DNA of 64,000 nt from Vreelandella maris (GTDB lineage Bacteria > Pseudomonadota > Gammaproteobacteria > Pseudomonadales > Halomonadaceae): assembly GCF_013371085.1 (NCBI RefSeq), contig NZ_JABWCV010000003.1, positions 1 to 64,000 of the forward strand, given 5' to 3'. The position numbers and the translations under genes were made by a program. Shown here one piece after another: positions 24,930 to 35,209 of this stretch (position 1 is the stretch's first letter; each line of letters opens with the position of its first letter). Below the pieces are notes generated by a model. The model worked only from the letters and a program-made list of their open reading frames with translations. It did not search any database and had not been told where the DNA came from.

Positions 24930-25349
24930 CTATACATCAAGACCATCAATAAGCGCTAAAAGTTGGTGACGTAACTGCGCTTGGCCATCCAGGTCGTAGG
25001 GTTCGGGGGAGCCATTGCCCCATACCGGTGCAGGCCAGGTGGCATCCGAGTGGCGCCGTAAAATGACATGGACATGCAGTTGGTTGACGACATTACCTAG
25101 CGCGGCAATGTTGACTTTGTCACCTCCTAGTGATGTTTTCATGGCCTCGCCAAGCTGGGTGGCTTCCCGCCACAGCTGCTGCTGGTCATCAAGGGAAAGC
25201 TCAAACACCTCGCTGATAGCGCCATAGCGGGGTACCAGAATAACCCAAGGATAGCGCGCATCGTTCATAAGCAGCACGCGGCTGAGGGGAAGGTCGGCGA
25301 TAGGAAGTGTATCAGCCGTTAGGCGTTCATCTAGCTCGAAATTGTTCAA
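24930..25349 (-). CDS. HIT domain protein
   Basis: Histidine-triad proteins are nucleotide hydrolases or transferases. This 139-residue protein carries QLHVHVILRRHSD with the HxHxxxRRH form of the triad, and an N-terminal strand region PWVILVPR. The family of short bacterial HIT proteins acts on adenylylated or nucleotide-phosphoramidate substrates; the physiological substrate is unknown. It is convergent with the Ni/Co transporter gene, with 8 bp between stops. Confidence 0.9.
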   Translation of the reverse strand: MNNFELDERLTADTLPIADLPLSRVLLMNDARYPWVILVPRYGAISEVFELSLDDQQQLWREATQLGEAMKTSLGGDKVNIAALGNVVNQLHVHVILRRHSDATWPAPVWGNGSPEPYDLDGQAQLRHQLLALIDGLDV

Positions 25350-25450
25350 GTCATGGACTCCAGACAGCAGTTTAAATAATTGCTAGCATAGCAGTCGCAA
25401 AGTGAAGTAGGGAAAGCGAGCATGATCATGAAAACGCTGTTACCCTGAAA

Positions 25451-25488
25451 AAACTCCCAAGCGGCAATGAGAGTTGCCAGTGGAGTTT
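25451..25488. other. Imperfect hairpin in the leader of the entericidin-like gene
   Basis: AAACTCC (25451-25457) pairs with GGAGTTT (25482-25488), and an inner GGCAA/TTGCC stem extends it. No clear T-run follows. It lies 36 bp upstream of the small lipoprotein start and could be an RNA control element. Confidence 0.35.
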
Positions 25489-25523
25489 CCCGATGTTGAA
25501 TGATTCGTTAAGGAGAACGGAAA

Positions 25524-25655
25524 ATGAAAAAATTATTAGCCATGAGCTTTATGCTGCTGATGACCGCGGGTGTTCTTACCGGTTGTAACACCATCTCTGG
25601 TGCTGGCCAGGATGTGGAAGAGGGCGGCCAAGCTGTCCAGGATGCAGCCAGTTAA
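25524..25655 (+). CDS. Entericidin A/B-like small lipoprotein
   Basis: This 43-residue peptide has a short lysine start, a hydrophobic signal segment and the lipobox LTGC, then a small mature part (NTISGAGQDVEEGGQAVQDA) typical of the entericidin family. Entericidins are cell-envelope lipoproteins that respond to stationary phase and stress, and EcnB has been linked to lysis. Only one copy is present, with no partner antidote peptide visible. AAGGAG lies at 25510-25515. A strong terminator follows, so it is a single-gene transcript. Confidence 0.88.
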   Translation: MKKLLAMSFMLLMTAGVLTGCNTISGAGQDVEEGGQAVQDAAS

Positions 25656-25679
25656 GCTGCACTAGTAAGCTGATGTTCT

Positions 25680-25711
25680 CCACCGGGCCGGGCGTTTGCT
25701 CGGCCCGGTGG
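25680..25711 (+). terminator. Intrinsic terminator after the entericidin-like gene
   Basis: A perfect 11-bp GC-rich stem pairs CCACCGGGCCG (25680-25690) with CGGCCCGGTGG (25701-25711), followed by TGTTT. Confidence 0.88.
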
Positions 25712-25757
25712 TGTTTAGCACTTATTTATTCATAATCTGCTATTTGGAGATTCAAGG

Positions 25758-26129
25758 ATGAAGCCCCGTATGACTCTGGCTAAATTCGCCCTAGTTAGCG
25801 CTTCTACGATGTTGCTGACCGCTTGCGTCAGCTCACAGATGCCGACTTCCCCAGCCAGCGACGATGTCGACGCAGCACCACCGCCGCCCACGGTAGCGCC
25901 GAATGACTCCAGTGATGATCAGGCGGCTGCCTGTGACCTGGAGGCTATTCAACACGCGATAGGCGAGCCATTCGATGAGGCGAAGGTATCGCAGTTGCAA
26001 AGTGATAGCCGCGCTCGCCAAGTGCGTGTGCTTCGACCTGGTGATGCAGCCACGATGGATCACCGTCCGGATCGTTTGAATATCCACCTTGATGATCAAG
26101 ATGTTATTGAGGACTTACGCTGCGGCTAA
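25758..26129 (+). CDS. Lipoprotein with peptidase inhibitor I78 domain
   Basis: The 123-residue product has a lipoprotein signal (lipobox LLTAC), a proline/aspartate-rich linker, and a C-terminal I78-like domain of about 65 residues. The domain starts at the cysteine of ACDLEAIQHAIGEPF and ends in DLRCG. The motif around HRPDRLNIHLD matches the RPDRLNV-type tail of this family. I78 proteins inhibit serine proteases; a role protecting the envelope is inferred. It is transcribed alone, after the entericidin terminator, and converges on lysE. Confidence 0.85.
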   Translation: MKPRMTLAKFALVSASTMLLTACVSSQMPTSPASDDVDAAPPPPTVAPNDSSDDQAAACDLEAIQHAIGEPFDEAKVSQLQSDSRARQVRVLRPGDAATMDHRPDRLNIHLDDQDVIEDLRCG

Positions 26130-26134
26130 CGCCT

Positions 26135-26740
26135 CTAGCGTAAAATCAGCACGACGCAGGCGGCGGTCAATATCCCCATCGTAATGTTGAACGCCCGCCA
26201 TGCGCCGTCGCTTTTGATCCACTGCCCAATAGCCGTGCCAAAGGCCGCCCATAAAGCAATACACGGCAGTGCTACCACCTCAGCAAAGCCTGCAAGTACC
26301 AGCGCATTGAAGACCGGCTGACCACTTTCGGGTAAAAAGCCCGCCATTAGCGCAAGTCCCATCACCCATGCTTTAGGGTTGGCAAACTGAAACGCTGCCG
26401 CCTGCCAAAACGTAAACGGTACGCTATGTTCGCGTGCCTTCAAATTAGGCGGTGGCGCGCTGGCAATTTTCCATGCCAGATAGAGCAAGTAGGCGCTGCC
26501 TATCCAGCGAAGCGCGGTTTGAACAGCGGGATAGCGCTCAAATAGCACGCCTAACCCCAGTGCGATGCCAGCAAACAACAAAAAGCAGCCGCCTAAAATC
26601 CCCCACATATGCGGTAGCGTGCGCTTAAAGCCAAAGTTGGCGCCAGAGGCGGTGAGCATCACGTTGTTCGGCCCTGGCGTAAGCGTCATCGACATCATAT
26701 AGAGCGCGGCAGGACCGAGGATTAACCATTCGCTGTTCAT
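26135..26740 (-). CDS. LysE family amino-acid exporter
   Basis: This 201-residue inner-membrane protein has about six hydrophobic segments and the LysE/RhtB hallmark TPGPNNVMLTASG near the N-terminus, followed by an aromatic-rich FANPKAWVMGL. Family members export amino acids or related metabolites by proton exchange. The substrate cannot be read here. The gene stops 5 bp from the convergent I78 lipoprotein gene. Confidence 0.9.
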   Translation of the reverse strand: MNSEWLILGPAALYMMSMTLTPGPNNVMLTASGANFGFKRTLPHMWGILGGCFLLFAGIALGLGVLFERYPAVQTALRWIGSAYLLYLAWKIASAPPPNLKAREHSVPFTFWQAAAFQFANPKAWVMGLALMAGFLPESGQPVFNALVLAGFAEVVALPCIALWAAFGTAIGQWIKSDGAWRAFNITMGILTAACVVLILR

Positions 26741-26798
26741 TTAAGTGTATCCATACTAGGCGGTTGTGCTGAGTGGTTGTGTAATGAACGCGCCATGA

Positions 26799-27803
26799 CT
26801 AATCATAGCGGTCTTTCCAGCGTTGACGATTGACCTGCTCCTTAAGCATTTCGAGGATGTCATACAGCATCTGTTCGGTAACCCGGTTGCTGCCTTCGTC
26901 AACCGTTAGCCAGGTGTCAAAGCCGCTGTCGGCGGTGCGCTCAACTAACTCCTTAAACTCATCCGAATGGATGCCAAGCAGTAGCTCATCGACTAGTCGC
27001 TGGGCAACACCGCTTAGGGAGGCTTCCATTGCACTCGTGGCTTGCTGCCCCATGGGCAACCGGTTAAAGCGCTGAATCTCGGGGCTTTCTCTTAGCGTAC
27101 GACTAACTAAGTCGCTGATCGCCGCCATGATAGATTGGCGGTTATGCTGGTAGGCTTTACCAATTGTGCTCTCTAACCGTTGGGCGATCTCATGGATTAA
27201 CTGCGCTTTGCGGGGCATGATCACTCGGTCGATGACTCGCTCGGTCAGCGAGTCACTGGCGCGAATCTGCTGCTGAACATTACCCAAGAGTTTTAAGGCG
27301 ATACGGTCGGAAAGCTCTTCGAGCAAAATGTCGTAATACTTGGCAAAAAATAGGTAAATATCCCAGCGGGTGACATCAATTAAGCCCAGCCGGTGTAGAC
27401 GATGGAGCAGCGATACGACACGCAGAATACGCAACAGGCGGAAGCCTGCCAGGGGAATACAGCCCAGCACGTCATACCAGTGCACGAAGGGGTAAAAGAA
27501 CCAGCGGTGGTAGCGCCGTTCGGCAATCGAAATGGACCAGCCAAGCAGTACATCGGCAATAAAAAAGCTTACAAACACCAAGTCGATGGCGATAAAGCGG
27601 CTATGGATGGTGTCATCGTAGAACGCGTGAAAGCCAGGCGCGATGCCAGCGATACCTTGGTTGATAGGGCCAAGCAAAAACAGTGAATCAAACAGCAGTA
27701 GCGAGAGGTTAATCACCACAAGCGTTAAAATGAAAAAATCCCAACCGATATGGGCATATTCGACCGCTTTAGGCAGGTGCGGGTAGCGTTCCCTGGCGGG
27801 CAT
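26799..27803 (-). CDS. Voltage-sensor-like membrane protein without a visible pore
   Basis: Related proteins are often labelled ion transporters. In 334 residues I see four N-terminal membrane segments: S1 about 20-44, S2 about 69-91 with D84, S3 about 102-120 with D111 in WYDVLGCIP, and an S4-like helix at 121-139. The S4-like helix has arginines at 122, 125, 128, 135 and 138. No S5, pore loop or S6 follows. Instead about 190 hydrophilic, mostly helical residues run to the C-terminus. That architecture resembles voltage-sensor-only proteins (Hv1-like) rather than a tetrameric channel. It lies 35 bp after a thioesterase gene on the same strand. Confidence 0.75.
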   Translation of the reverse strand: MPARERYPHLPKAVEYAHIGWDFFILTLVVINLSLLLFDSLFLLGPINQGIAGIAPGFHAFYDDTIHSRFIAIDLVFVSFFIADVLLGWSISIAERRYHRWFFYPFVHWYDVLGCIPLAGFRLLRILRVVSLLHRLHRLGLIDVTRWDIYLFFAKYYDILLEELSDRIALKLLGNVQQQIRASDSLTERVIDRVIMPRKAQLIHEIAQRLESTIGKAYQHNRQSIMAAISDLVSRTLRESPEIQRFNRLPMGQQATSAMEASLSGVAQRLVDELLLGIHSDEFKELVERTADSGFDTWLTVDEGSNRVTEQMLYDILEMLKEQVNRQRWKDRYD

Positions 27804-27837
27804 GCGAACTCCTTATGGTGGGACGTTGCAACGGTTG

Positions 27838-28377
27838 TTACTGGGCTTGCGATTGATGCTGCTGTTGGGTCAACAGCTCTTCTCGCTCCGCCTGTTTGCG
27901 TAACTTTTTGCGCAGCGCTGCTTTTTCAAAGCGTAGTTTCTGAAGCGGTGTTGCCAACGTGAGTGGCGGTACGCTGGCGGGCTTGCCCTCAGCATCAATC
28001 GCGACCATGGTGAGGTAGCAGCTATTAGTATGGCGGATTAGCTTATTGCGAATATCTTCGGCTACGACCTTAATGCCGATTTCCATTGATGAGCGGCCAA
28101 CATGATTGACGCAGGCTAAGAAGGTAACCAGTTCCCCCACATGGATAGGCTGTTTAAACAGCACTTGATCCACCGACAGTGTCACCACGTAGTGACCTGA
28201 ATAACGGCTGGCACAGGCAAACGCGACTTCATCGAGCTTTTTAAGAATAGCGCCACCATGCACTTTGCCGCTGAAATTCGCCATGTCAGGTGTCATTAAT
28301 ACCGTCATGGATAGTTCGTGCTGCCCAGGCAGGGCAGTATTGATAGCGGTACTCGCGCTGGTTTCCGTCTCGGACAT
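27838..28377 (-). CDS. Acyl-CoA thioesterase, hotdog fold
   Basis: The 179-residue cytoplasmic protein belongs to the YciA/BFIT-like thioesterases that hydrolyse acyl-CoA to free acid and CoA. DMANFSGKVHGGAILKKLDE carries the conserved histidine-glycine-glycine and aspartate of the active site, and VDQVLFKQPIHVGE the following strand. A charged, glutamine-rich C-terminal tail is extra. It sits between an AtoE-type fatty acid carrier gene and the voltage-sensor-like gene on the same strand, so a link to short-chain acyl metabolism is plausible. Confidence 0.9.
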   Translation of the reverse strand: MSETETSASTAINTALPGQHELSMTVLMTPDMANFSGKVHGGAILKKLDEVAFACASRYSGHYVVTLSVDQVLFKQPIHVGELVTFLACVNHVGRSSMEIGIKVVAEDIRNKLIRHTNSCYLTMVAIDAEGKPASVPPLTLATPLQKLRFEKAALRKKLRKQAEREELLTQQQHQSQAQ

Positions 28378-28401
28378 ACGGTGTTCCTTCTGTTATCGCT
28401 T

Positions 28402-28437
28402 CCCGCCGCCCAGAGGCTGGGCAAATTGGGCGGCGGG
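28402..28437 (-). terminator. GC-rich hairpin downstream of the atoE-like gene
   Basis: A perfect 11-bp inverted repeat, CCCGCCGCCCA (28402-28412) with TGGGCGGCGGG (28427-28437), lies between the atoE-like stop and the thioesterase start. It lacks a T-run, so it may be a pause or RNA-processing site rather than a complete intrinsic terminator. Confidence 0.5.
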
Positions 28438-28471
28438 CAGTCATTGGCTGTTTTTTAAAACTAGGTCTTTT

Positions 28472-29782
28472 TTAAAACCACATTAGGCCGACTGAAATGA
28501 TAATACCGGTAATAAACAGTTGAATCAGGCAGAAGCCCATAATGTCTTTTGCCTTCAGCCCGGCAATAGCGAGTACCGGTAGCGCCCAGAAGGGTTGCAG
28601 CAGGTTGGTCCAGGCATCACCCCAAGCGACTGCCATGGCCACCCGTGAAATGTCGGCACCTAACGCTTGAGCCGCAGGGATCATCACCGGTGCTTGTACG
28701 GCCCATTGGCCGCCGCCAGAAGGGACAAACAGGTTCACAATCCCGGCGCTGATAAATGACCAGAAGGGCAGTGAGCTGGCGGTGGCAAATGAGATCAGCC
28801 ACTCAGACATGCTTTCAGCCAGCCCTGATTGAACCATGATGGCCATGATGCCAGCGTAGAAGGGGAACTGAATAACAATGCCCGCGCCACCTTTGATCGC
28901 TTCGTTCAAACTATTGAGAAGGTTGCGTGGCGTGCGATGTAGAACAATAGCAAGGAACAGAAACAGGAAGTTAACGACGTTAAGGTTCAAGCCACCGCCG
29001 CGCAGCAAAAAGTGATCAAGCAGAAACAGCACCCCAGGCACCCCTACGAGTAGGGAAAGGGTCAAACTGTTTTCAAGACGCTCTGCCGGTCGAGTAATGC
29101 GTCCTACCGGCTCTGGCTCGTCGTTCAGTACACCGGGGTCGACGTAGACGCTATCCTTCTCATCCGGCAGCATCATACGGTTCACCAGTGGGATGGCGAT
29201 AAACAGGCAGACCACAATGGCGAGGTTGAAGAAGGCGAAAATCGTTGAGCCGGTGCTAATGACGCCAATCTGGTCAGCGGTAAAATGGCCTTCGGTGGCG
29301 ATGGTCAAGGGGATCGAACCTGCCAAGCCGCCGTGCCACACCACAAAACCCGAGTAGGCACTGGCAACGAGGAGCCGATAGTCAACGCGAATCAGCCGGG
29401 CCAGCTCTTTAGCAAACAGCGCGCCGACCACAAGACCAAAACCCCAGTTAATCCAGCTGGCCGCCAAGGAAACCAGCGTCACCAGAATGATGGCGCCACC
29501 GGGCGTTTTGGCCGTACCAGCGATTTTTTGCAGAATACGTTTTACCGGCGGGGAGCTAGCCAGCATAAAACCGGTAACCAACACCAGCAGCATCTGCATA
29601 GAGAACGTAAGTAAACCCCAGAAGCCATCGCCCCAGAAGCGCAGCACCGCCAGCGGCGTTTGGCGCTCTATAGCGATCGCGGCAACCGACGCGATTAACG
29701 TCAGCAGCAGAACGAAAATGTACGGGTCGGGTAGATAGCGCTCCACCAGCTTTACGGCCGGTTTTGAGATCATTTTAAGCAT
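28472..29782 (-). CDS. atoE: Short-chain fatty acid transporter (AtoE family)
   Basis: AtoE-family permeases take up short-chain fatty acids such as acetoacetate and butyrate. The 436-residue protein has about 10-12 hydrophobic segments and typical stretches YLPDPYIFVLLLTL, ASWINWGFGLVVGALFA, VWHGGLAGSIPLTIA and FVPSGGGQWAVQAP. The usual ato genes are not adjacent; the neighbour is an acyl-CoA thioesterase. Its upstream region has a 15-bp direct repeat. Confidence 0.9.
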   Translation of the reverse strand: MLKMISKPAVKLVERYLPDPYIFVLLLTLIASVAAIAIERQTPLAVLRFWGDGFWGLLTFSMQMLLVLVTGFMLASSPPVKRILQKIAGTAKTPGGAIILVTLVSLAASWINWGFGLVVGALFAKELARLIRVDYRLLVASAYSGFVVWHGGLAGSIPLTIATEGHFTADQIGVISTGSTIFAFFNLAIVVCLFIAIPLVNRMMLPDEKDSVYVDPGVLNDEPEPVGRITRPAERLENSLTLSLLVGVPGVLFLLDHFLLRGGGLNLNVVNFLFLFLAIVLHRTPRNLLNSLNEAIKGGAGIVIQFPFYAGIMAIMVQSGLAESMSEWLISFATASSLPFWSFISAGIVNLFVPSGGGQWAVQAPVMIPAAQALGADISRVAMAVAWGDAWTNLLQPFWALPVLAIAGLKAKDIMGFCLIQLFITGIIISVGLMWF

Positions 29783-29815
29783 GGGATGCTCTCTTTATTC
29801 ATTATTAGAAAGTGC

Positions 29816-29845
29816 CTAGTCAGTGTCTTGCTAGTCAGTGTCTAG
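29816..29845. repeat. 15-bp direct repeat upstream of the atoE-like gene
   Basis: Two adjacent 15-bp units, CTAGTCAGTGTCTTG and CTAGTCAGTGTCTAG, differ at one position. They lie 34-63 bp upstream of the start. Confidence 0.85.
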
Positions 29846-29955
29846 GAAGTGCATGGCTAATATACGGGGGAGCGCGCTGTTTTTCACGTTGAAGCTGCCC
29901 GCTTAATTTCACATTAGCTCAGTTGCTGCTCAACGTGTTTGTTTTAGCGCCAGCG

Positions 29956-31254
29956 TCAGTGGCTTAACCGGTAGCGGCGGTGGTAGTAAAGACGATAGTA
30001 GTGAATGAGTACCGCCGAGCGAACCAGCGTAAAGAGCATAAACGCCAGCCACAGGCCATGATTGCCCAGCCCTTGCGTTAGCCACCAGGCGGGCAGGTAG
30101 ACGGCGAGGCCGATAAAGATGCTGTTACGCATTTCACGCACGGCGGTAGTGCCAATAAATACCCCATCAAGCAGGTAGCTCCATACCGCAATCAGCGGCA
30201 TCGCAACCATCCACGGCAGGTAGTGCGCTGCGGTCTCGCGCACCTCTTCAAGGCCGGTGAGCAGGGCAATAAGGCCGTTGCCGCCTAGCGCAAACAGAAG
30301 AGCCGCTGCGCCCGCGGTCCAGAATGAAAAAACGGCAGCGGCGCGAACGGTGGCTGCAAACTCACGCCAATCTTTGCGCCCATAAGCACGTCCGACCAAT
30401 GATTCCGCGGCATGGGCAAACCCATCCAACGCATAGCTGGTGAGCATAATGAACTGCAGCAGTACAGCGTTGGCGGCAAGCACCGTATCGCCCTGGCGGG
30501 CGCCCTGGGCGGTAAAGAACGCCATGGCAAACAGCAGGCCGAGGGTGCGCACAAAGAGGTTGGCGTTGACGTTAAACAGCGCGGTGTAGGCTGCCAGCGC
30601 CAGCAGGCGCTCGCGCAAAAAGTGGCCGTTCAGGTTGGCTAATTGGCGCAGCACCAGATAGCTGCCGAAGGCTAAAGCACTGTAGTCGGCGATAACGCTG
30701 GCCCAGGCCACGCCGTTACTGGTCATCCCCAGCCCCACCACAAACCATAAATCCAGCACGATATTAACGCTGTTGGTCAGCAGTAAAATCATTAGCGTGA
30801 CGCGGGAATTTTGCTGGCCTAAAAACCAGCCCAAAATGGCGTAGTTGGCGAGTACCGCGGGCGCTGACCAGAGACGGATATGGGCGTACTCACGCGCTAA
30901 ATCGGTGGCTACTTCACTACCATCCAATAGCCACAAGCCTAACGTAATCAGCGGCGAGGCAAATACAATCAGCAAGGTGCCGATCACTAGCGCCATAATA
31001 AGTGATTGCCCCAGCAGGTTGCGCACATCCGTGTCGCTCTCGCGGCCCATGGCTTGTGCGACTAATCCCGTGGTGCCCATGCGCAAGAAACCAAAGCCCC
31101 AATAGAGAAAGCTGAACAGAGTTGCACCCAGGGTGACGCCCGCCAGGTAGCGAGAGTCGGGCAGATGCCCGACCACGGCGGTATCGACCAACCCAAGTAG
31201 CGGAACGGTGATATTAGAAAGAATGATTGGCCAGGCGAGGGCCCAGATACGCAC
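29956..31254 (-). CDS. MATE family efflux transporter (DinF-like)
   Basis: The 432-residue inner-membrane protein has about 12 hydrophobic segments and MATE hallmarks: WPIILSNITVPLLGLVDTAV at the start, SFLYWGFGFLRMGTTGLVAQ, and a second-half repeat around LDGFAHAAESLVG. MATE pumps expel organic cations or drugs against sodium or proton flow. DinF-like members are linked to oxidative stress and bile salts in other species. It lies 5 bp downstream of the ferredoxin gene yfhL, so the two probably share a transcript. Confidence 0.9.
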   Translation of the reverse strand: MRIWALAWPIILSNITVPLLGLVDTAVVGHLPDSRYLAGVTLGATLFSFLYWGFGFLRMGTTGLVAQAMGRESDTDVRNLLGQSLIMALVIGTLLIVFASPLITLGLWLLDGSEVATDLAREYAHIRLWSAPAVLANYAILGWFLGQQNSRVTLMILLLTNSVNIVLDLWFVVGLGMTSNGVAWASVIADYSALAFGSYLVLRQLANLNGHFLRERLLALAAYTALFNVNANLFVRTLGLLFAMAFFTAQGARQGDTVLAANAVLLQFIMLTSYALDGFAHAAESLVGRAYGRKDWREFAATVRAAAVFSFWTAGAAALLFALGGNGLIALLTGLEEVRETAAHYLPWMVAMPLIAVWSYLLDGVFIGTTAVREMRNSIFIGLAVYLPAWWLTQGLGNHGLWLAFMLFTLVRSAVLIHYYRLYYHRRYRLSH

Positions 31255-31259
31255 TAGGC

Positions 31260-31529
<270 letters not shown>

Positions 31530-31580
31530 TCACACTCGGGCTGTCTAATACCCGAGTGTTTTACTCAACAATGGCGTTGG

Positions 31581-33982
<2,402 letters not shown>

Positions 33983-34034
33983 GCCGGGTTCCTCGTGATG
34001 CGGTGGTGGTAATAACAATTATTGACAACGCTCT

Positions 34035-34094
34035 AAGTCAATTATAGCTAATTAAATTATAACCAAGTCAATTATAACTAGCTCTATGATGACC
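34035..34094. repeat. 15-bp degenerate tandem repeat, four copies
   Basis: Four AT-rich 15-bp units run from 34035 to 34094. The first and third (AAGTCAATTATAGCT and AAGTCAATTATAACT) differ at one position, and the second and fourth are more decayed. They lie between divergent fabY and the TrmB-like gene, 53 bp upstream of the fabY start. Confidence 0.78.
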
Positions 34095-34208
34095 AAAGCG
34101 ATGCGCTTAATACGTACCTAATGCGTGATCATAGCACCGGCCACGCAACGGCGTCATGCCGCAAGCGCTCGAGACTGATAGAATCACGCTTTTCAGCCGA
34201 GAGATGGC

Positions 34209-34874
34209 ATGCAGCATAATTCTCGACCAGTGACGTCTAATCAGCCAGGCCCGCATCAGGATTTGGCGCGCAGGGTCAACCGAGCGCTCACGCACCCATT
34301 ACGTAAACCGATCGCCGAACACACGCAGCGCAACTTTGCGCAGGCGGCCGAATGGTTGGCGAGCCGTCAGGCGCCGCTGATACTTGATTCCGGCTGTGGC
34401 GTCGGGGTATCGACACGCCAACTAGCGGTGCAGTTCCCCGGCCATGCCGTGATTGGCATTGATCGCAGTGAGGATCGTTTGGGGCGTGATCACGGCGAAC
34501 TGCCACATAATGCGCTGCTAGTGCGCGCGGATCTGGTCGATTTCTGGCGTTTGGCTTATCAGGCAGGCTGGGCGCCCGAGTATCACTATTTGCTTTACCC
34601 CAATCCTTACCCCAAAGCAGGGCATCTCAAAATGCGCTGGCATGGCCATGCGGTTTTACCCACACTGTTGGCGCTTGGCGGGCACCTTGAGCTGCGCTCA
34701 AATTGGTCGCTTTACGTTGAAGAGTTTGCCTTGGCGGTGGCGCAGGTAACCGGCAAGCAGGCGATAGTGGCTGAATTTGCACCTGAAGGTGACTATTTAA
34801 CTCCGTTTGAGGCGAAGTATGCTCAAAGTGGCCAAGCGCTGTGGCGGTTATGGGTTGATTTGGAGCGAAAATGA
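34209..34874 (+). CDS. TrmB-like SAM-dependent methyltransferase
   Basis: The 221-residue protein resembles tRNA m7G46 methyltransferase TrmB, with the SAM-binding loop LILDSGCGVGVSTRQLA and the acidic end of the next strand IGIDRSEDRL. The substrate motif is changed: where TrmB has PDPWPKK-type residues, this has YPNPYPKAGHLKMRWHGH. This suggests a paralogue with a different substrate rather than the housekeeping tRNA enzyme. Its TGA overlaps the start of an SMR-pump gene by 4 nt. Confidence 0.75.
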   Translation: MQHNSRPVTSNQPGPHQDLARRVNRALTHPLRKPIAEHTQRNFAQAAEWLASRQAPLILDSGCGVGVSTRQLAVQFPGHAVIGIDRSEDRLGRDHGELPHNALLVRADLVDFWRLAYQAGWAPEYHYLLYPNPYPKAGHLKMRWHGHAVLPTLLALGGHLELRSNWSLYVEEFALAVAQVTGKQAIVAEFAPEGDYLTPFEAKYAQSGQALWRLWVDLERK

Positions 34875-35200
34875 CGTTTGTTTATTTAGTGTTGGCGATT
34901 GTGGCCGAAGTCATTGCTACGAGTGCATTAAAGGCTTCTACGGGCTTTACACGTCCATTGCCGAGCGTTGTGGTGGTGGTTGGCTACGGGCTCGCTTTTT
35001 ATCTGCTCAGCCTGGTGCTGCGCACGCTGCCGGTGGGGGTCGCCTATGCGATTTGGGCGGGCCTGGGCATTGTGCTGGTCACCTTGGTCGGCATTGTGGT
35101 GTTTGGTGAAAAGCCCGACTTACCGGCGGTACTGGGGATTAGCCTGATTGTGGCGGGTGTGGTTCTGCTGCAAGTGTTTTCCAAAATGAACGTGCATTGA
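34871..35200 (+). CDS. SMR family small multidrug transporter
   Basis: This 109-residue protein has four hydrophobic segments and the EmrE-type essential glutamate in the first one (LAIVAEVIATSALK, E13). YAIWAGLGIVLVTLVGIVVF is the conserved third-fourth segment region. SMR pumps export quaternary ammonium compounds by proton exchange, and some move osmolytes such as betaine. It overlaps the methyltransferase gene by 4 nt, an unusual pairing. Confidence 0.92.
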   Translation: MTFVYLVLAIVAEVIATSALKASTGFTRPLPSVVVVVGYGLAFYLLSLVLRTLPVGVAYAIWAGLGIVLVTLVGIVVFGEKPDLPAVLGISLIVAGVVLLQVFSKMNVH

Positions 35201-35209
35201 GGTAATTTA

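Noticed and set aside
25424-25450. Eight-codon frame ATGATCATG... before the entericidin-like gene
   Set aside because: Too short to support as a gene; it has no coupling overlap with the next start.
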